Shown: positions 6,422-9,357 of the stretch, in pieces
How positions within the stretch are numbered: the stretch's first letter is position 1
Layout: each line of letters begins with the position of its first letter
Assembly: GCA_039922955.1 (NCBI GenBank)
Contig: JBDTDR010000122.1
Coordinates: 1-9,357 of the forward strand
From: Tumulicola sp039922955
GTDB taxonomy: Bacteria; Vulcanimicrobiota; Vulcanimicrobiia; Vulcanimicrobiales; Vulcanimicrobiaceae
Length of the DNA stretch: 9,357 nt
Reading direction: 5' to 3'
Notes under the pieces: model-generated
The model's input: the letters and a program-made list of their open reading frames with translations, nothing else
What the model was told of the DNA's origin: nothing
The model's database searches: none
Made by a program: the position numbers and the translations under genes

Positions 6422-6436
6422 CTAGCGTTCCTAGCG
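6422..6436 (+). repeat. Short direct repeat CTAGCG x2, 9-bp period
   Basis: CTAGCG occurs at 6422-6427 and 6431-6436, separated by TTC, just after the deacetylase stop and about 75 bp before the receptor gene. It could be a regulator half-site pair, but two hexamers can easily arise by chance. Confidence 0.25.
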
Positions 6437-6444
6437 GGCCATAA

Positions 6445-6469
6445 AGGAAGACTCGAGGTGGGTTTTCCT
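6445..6469 (+). promoter_or_regulatory. 10-bp stem-loop between deacetylase and receptor genes
   Basis: AGGAAGACTC (6445-6454) pairs along its whole length with GGGTTTTCCT (6460-6469), counting two G-U pairs, around a 5-nt loop GAGGT. It lies 36 bp after the deacetylase stop and 40 bp before the receptor ATG. No T run follows, so it is a poor classical intrinsic terminator. It may be a 3' end processing or stabilising hairpin, or part of the leader of the receptor mRNA. No promoter is obvious in the remaining 101-bp gap. Confidence 0.45.
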
Positions 6470-6492
6470 GGTTGGGCTTGGCAACATACAAC

Positions 6493-6506
6493 TACCTGAG
6501 GAGGTA
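6493..6506 (+). promoter_or_regulatory. Strong Shine-Dalgarno inside a small hairpin, receptor gene
   Basis: GAGGAGGT (6498-6505) is a near-perfect ribosome binding site 4 nt before ATG 6510 and fixes the start of the receptor. TACCT (6493-6497) is complementary to AGGTA (6502-6506) across a 4-nt loop GAGG, so the site can fold on itself and hide half of the ribosome-binding bases. The stem is only 5 bp and may be weak. Confidence 0.6.
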
Positions 6507-6509
6507 CTC

Positions 6510-9357
6510 ATGACCCGGAGATCGTTCCGGCACGTCGTTACCGCTCTGGTACTTCTCGTTGCTTTCGTCTGTCAGGGAACATGGGCACTGGCAGGCACGA
6601 CGGGCGGTCTCACCGGTAGCGTTATCGATGCCGAAAGTTCCGCGCCGGTTGCCGGAGCGCAAGTGACGGTCGCAAGCCCGTCGCAAAACGCTACCGGTAC
6701 GACCGACGCGACCGGTCACTATACGTTCCTGACGCTTCCGCCGGACACGTATACGGTGACCATCGCCAAGAGCGGCTATCAGTCGACCAGCATACCCGGT
6801 CAAGTCGTCTTCGCCGATACGGTGCAGACGCTTACCGTGCGCTTGCCGAAGGCGCTCAAAACCATCGCTCACGTCTCCGCCACGGGAGTGGGTTCCCTGG
6901 TGAAATCCGGTACGACCGCCGACATTTATTCGGTCAACGCCGGCATGCAGAAGGCCGCTTCCGCGTTAGGCGGCGGCGGAGGGCTCAACTCGGCCTACTC
7001 GGCCGTCGCGAGCGTGCCGGGCGCGTACGTCCCGGCCAACCAAACCGGATATTTCCAAACCGTCGCGATTCGCGGCGGCGACTACGACCAAGTCGGGTAC
7101 GAGTTCGATGGCGTTCCCGTCAACCGTTCGTTCGACAACTATCCGTCGAGCTCGGCCTCGTCGCTGGGCAACGCCGAAGTGCAGGTGTACACCGGCGCTA
7201 ACCCGGCCAACTCCGAGAGCCAGGGTCTCTCGGGATACATCAACCAAGTCATCAAGACCGGCACCTATCCCGGCTACGCGCAAGCGGAGCTGGGCGTCGG
7301 CACGCCGACGTTCTACCACCGCGCCATGGTGGAAGCCGGCGGATCGACCCCGGATCGGCTGTTCTCGTACTACGTCGGCGTGGCCGGCTACAACCAAGCG
7401 TTCAACTATCTCGACAACCAAAACGGCGCCAGCCTCGACAACTGGGTCGGCGCGCCGATGGGGCTGACGGCGAATAGCAGCTACGCGCCTACCATCAATT
7501 ACCTGGTCGGTGCGCCGCTGCCATTCCAGTACTTCATGGGCCCGTTCAACTACTCGTTCCAGTCGTCAATCGCGACGCGCGACGTGGTGCTAAACTTCCA
7601 CGTTGCCATTCCGCACCGGTTCGACGCCGGTCGTGACGACATCCAAATGCTGTGGAACAGCGAATCACTGCTCAACCAGTACTATTCGACCACCAACGAC
7701 ATCACGTCGACGGCCGGATGTGGTGGCCTGACCACGGGAGCCGACTGCGCCAACGCGATCGGACTCGGCGCGCCGGTCTACATCGACAGCGTCACCTGGG
7801 GGTGCCCGGGTGCCGTCGGCGGCTCGTTCTCGGCGGCCGGTCTCAACGCTCTAGCGGGCTGCGTCAAGCCGTACTACTTCCCAAGCAGCCAAAACCGAAC
7901 GGCCGCGTTTCAGACGATTGCCGGGTCAACCGGCGATACGACTCGGAACAACCAAGAGATCGTAAAGCTGCAGTACACGAAGAACTTCGGTTCGACCGCG
8001 TTCCTGCGCGTCTACGGCTACACCTACTACAGCGACTGGCTGCAGAACGGTCCGCAGACCACGTATGCGGACTTCACCGGCTGCTGTTCGCCGGACTACG
8101 AACTGACCGGCCACACGCGCGGCGTCAGCGTAACGTATCAGAACCAGATCAACCCGCAGAACCTCGTGAGCGCACAGGCTTCGTACGTTACGTCCAGCAG
8201 CGTTCGCGACAACAATCACTTCTACCAAGTGGGCGGAATCACGGCGGCGTCGATCGTCAGTTCGGCCAATCCCTACGGCGGGCTCTGCTACGCGTTACCG
8301 GCGTCGCCGAACCCCGGAGGCGCGCTCGGTGCCGTTCAGTGCAACCACAACGGCGTCACCTTCGGCACGATCGGATCCGGAACGGCTCCCAGCGTAACCG
8401 GGAACACGTGCGGCGGCGCGCCGTGCACGTATATCCTGGACGAGAACGGACTCGCCGCCACCTACAATCAGGTGATTCCGAAGTTCTTCTCGGCTTCGCT
8501 GACCGACGAGTTCCGGCCGTCCGACCGGTTGCTCTTCAACCTCGGCGTGCGGCTCGACAGCTTCACGTTCCAAGGTCAGAACACCGACACCGGAGTCGCG
8601 CGGGATTTTTGGACCAATGCCTTTAACCAGGACTACTGTATCAACAACATCAGCGGCGTGCCGGTAGCCAAAGGCAATATCGGGACCGGCGTTCCGGTGA
8701 CGTCCCCCTGTCCGGCGGGTTATGGTCACGCGAACTGGCAGAACAACCCGGCGAACTTCACGTTCAACATCTGGCAGCCGCGCATCAGCGGGACCTATAC
8801 CGTCAATCCGGAAAACGTCGTTCGTTTCTCGTACGGGCGCTATACGCAAGCCCCGAACTCGGCGTTCGAGCAGTACAACACGTCGCAGGAGAATCTGGCC
8901 GCCTACGATGCGGCGAACTTCTACGCGTTCGGCCGCACGTCGCCGGGTTACCCGATCCAACCGCCGACGTCGATCAACTACGACCTGTCGTGGGAGCACC
9001 ATTTCAAAGGTACCGACATGTCGTTGAAGCTGACGCCGTTCCTGCGGCAGACCCAGAACCAGATTCAAAACTTCTTCCTGGATCAAAAGACGGGCTTCAT
9101 CTCCGGCCTCAACGTCGGCGATCAGCGCAGCCAGGGCATCGAGTTCCAGCTCCAAAAGGGCGACTTCTCGCGTAACGGGTTTGCTGGGCAGCTCTCCTTC
9201 GCGTACACGAACTCGTACATCCACTACGGCACGCTTCCGTCGGGCCAGTTCGGCACGTCGGTCATTGCCGGAACCAACGAGGCCATCTCGGCGTACAACG
9301 CCTTTACGCAGGCGTGCACTCCGGGCGGCCAATACGTCGGAAAGGTCGGACCGAACC
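6510..9357 (+). CDS. TonB-dependent outer-membrane receptor with N-terminal carboxypeptidase-regulatory-like domain (C-terminus beyond window)
   Basis: One frame stays open from ATG 6510 to the window end, 949 codons without a stop. Residues 1-28 are a signal peptide (MTRRSFRHVVTALVLLVAFV, cleavage near ALA|G). Residues about 33-112 form a carboxypeptidase-regulatory-like beta domain (LTGSVIDAESSAPVAGAQV, then TDATGHYTFLTLPPDTYTV). A short linker with IAHVSATG (119-126) may be the TonB-box equivalent. The plug domain, about 140-250, shows VPGAYVPANQTG (169-180), TVAIRGGDYDQVGYEFDGVP (184-203) and VQVYTGANPANSESQGLSGY (224-243). From about residue 255 the sequence is rich in alternating aromatic and polar residues, as in a 22-strand barrel; the last strands lie outside. 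Such receptors import large or scarce ligands with energy from TonB-ExbBD. The ligand is unknown, and no transport or siderophore genes are nearby. Thirteen cysteines in the visible barrel fall mostly in close pairs, suggesting disulfide-locked extracellular loops. The 101-bp gap and its own strong ribosome site suggest separate control from the preceding operon. Confidence 0.93.
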   Translation, partial: MTRRSFRHVVTALVLLVAFVCQGTWALAGTTGGLTGSVIDAESSAPVAGAQVTVASPSQNATGTTDATGHYTFLTLPPDTYTVTIAKSGYQSTSIPGQVVFADTVQTLTVRLPKALKTIAHVSATGVGSLVKSGTTADIYSVNAGMQKAASALGGGGGLNSAYSAVASVPGAYVPANQTGYFQTVAIRGGDYDQVGYEFDGVPVNRSFDNYPSSSASSLGNAEVQVYTGANPANSESQGLSGYINQVIKTGTYPGYAQAELGVGTPTFYHRAMVEAGGSTPDRLFSYYVGVAGYNQAFNYLDNQNGASLDNWVGAPMGLTANSSYAPTINYLVGAPLPFQYFMGPFNYSFQSSIATRDVVLNFHVAIPHRFDAGRDDIQMLWNSESLLNQYYSTTNDITSTAGCGGLTTGADCANAIGLGAPVYIDSVTWGCPGAVGGSFSAAGLNALAGCVKPYYFPSSQNRTAAFQTIAGSTGDTTRNNQEIVKLQYTKNFGSTAFLRVYGYTYYSDWLQNGPQTTYADFTGCCSPDYELTGHTRGVSVTYQNQINPQNLVSAQASYVTSSSVRDNNHFYQVGGITAASIVSSANPYGGLCYALPASPNPGGALGAVQCNHNGVTFGTIGSGTAPSVTGNTCGGAPCTYILDENGLAATYNQVIPKFFSASLTDEFRPSDRLLFNLGVRLDSFTFQGQNTDTGVARDFWTNAFNQDYCINNISGVPVAKGNIGTGVPVTSPCPAGYGHANWQNNPANFTFNIWQPRISGTYTVNPENVVRFSYGRYTQAPNSAFEQYNTSQENLAAYDAANFYAFGRTSPGYPIQPPTSINYDLSWEHHFKGTDMSLKLTPFLRQTQNQIQNFFLDQKTGFISGLNVGDQRSQGIEFQLQKGDFSRNGFAGQLSFAYTNSYIHYGTLPSGQFGTSVIAGTNEAISAYNAFTQACTPGGQYVGKVGPN

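Noticed and set aside
8295..9332. Minus-strand open frame of 345 codons, and plus-strand out-of-frame 7652-8626
   Set aside because: Both overlap the receptor frame, which is open for 949 codons and has coherent domain structure. They look like GC-bias shadows.
1..9357. CRISPR array, tRNA, rRNA, insertion sequence, prophage or defence system
   Set aside because: I looked for regular repeats, terminal inverted repeats, transposase or nuclease motifs and RNA-gene hallmarks and saw none; coding density is filled by ordinary metabolic and envelope genes.

Overview
The window is GC-rich, densely coded chromosomal DNA from a diderm (outer-membrane) bacterium. The outer membrane is implied by a TonB-dependent receptor with a signal peptide and a plug domain. 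GTG starts, strong third-position GC bias and the type of receptor (carboxypeptidase-regulatory-like domain in front of the plug, many paired cysteines) fit an uncultured GC-rich lineage. Candidatus Eremiobacterota/Vulcanimicrobiota is my best guess, with Acidobacteriota-like groups as alternatives; this is inference from general impression, not a placement. I see no tRNA or rRNA genes, no insertion sequences, no CRISPR array and no phage genes.

Layout: (1) positions 1-940, minus strand: the N-terminal half of an exported M61-family aminopeptidase, cut by the window edge just after its HExxH zinc motif. (2) 941-984: a 44-bp divergent gap holding two overlapping inverted repeats. (3) 985-6408, plus strand: a compact gene run made of an Old Yellow Enzyme of the YqjM/XenA type, etfB, etfA, an exported TPR protein and a histone-deacetylase-superfamily amidohydrolase. 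Spacings are 60 bp, 2 bp, 35 bp and an overlap, so this is probably one operon. (4) 6409-6509: an intergenic region with a short direct repeat, a 10-bp hairpin and a strong Shine-Dalgarno sequence that lies partly inside a small hairpin. (5) 6510 to the window end: the first 949 residues of a TonB-dependent receptor.

How the genes may work together: EtfAB is a soluble FAD-containing electron carrier. The flavoenzyme before it reduces activated C=C bonds or related substrates. Neither an acyl-CoA dehydrogenase nor ETF:quinone oxidoreductase lies in the window, so the electron donor and acceptor of this ETF are not visible. The TPR protein, the receptor and the M61 peptidase are envelope or secreted proteins and probably do not take part in the flavin chemistry directly.

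I did not find a clear new biological system. The points most worth following up are the OYE-etfBA pairing, the competing hairpins between those genes, the structured leader of the receptor gene, the non-ATG overlapping start of the deacetylase gene, and the paired cysteines in both envelope proteins.
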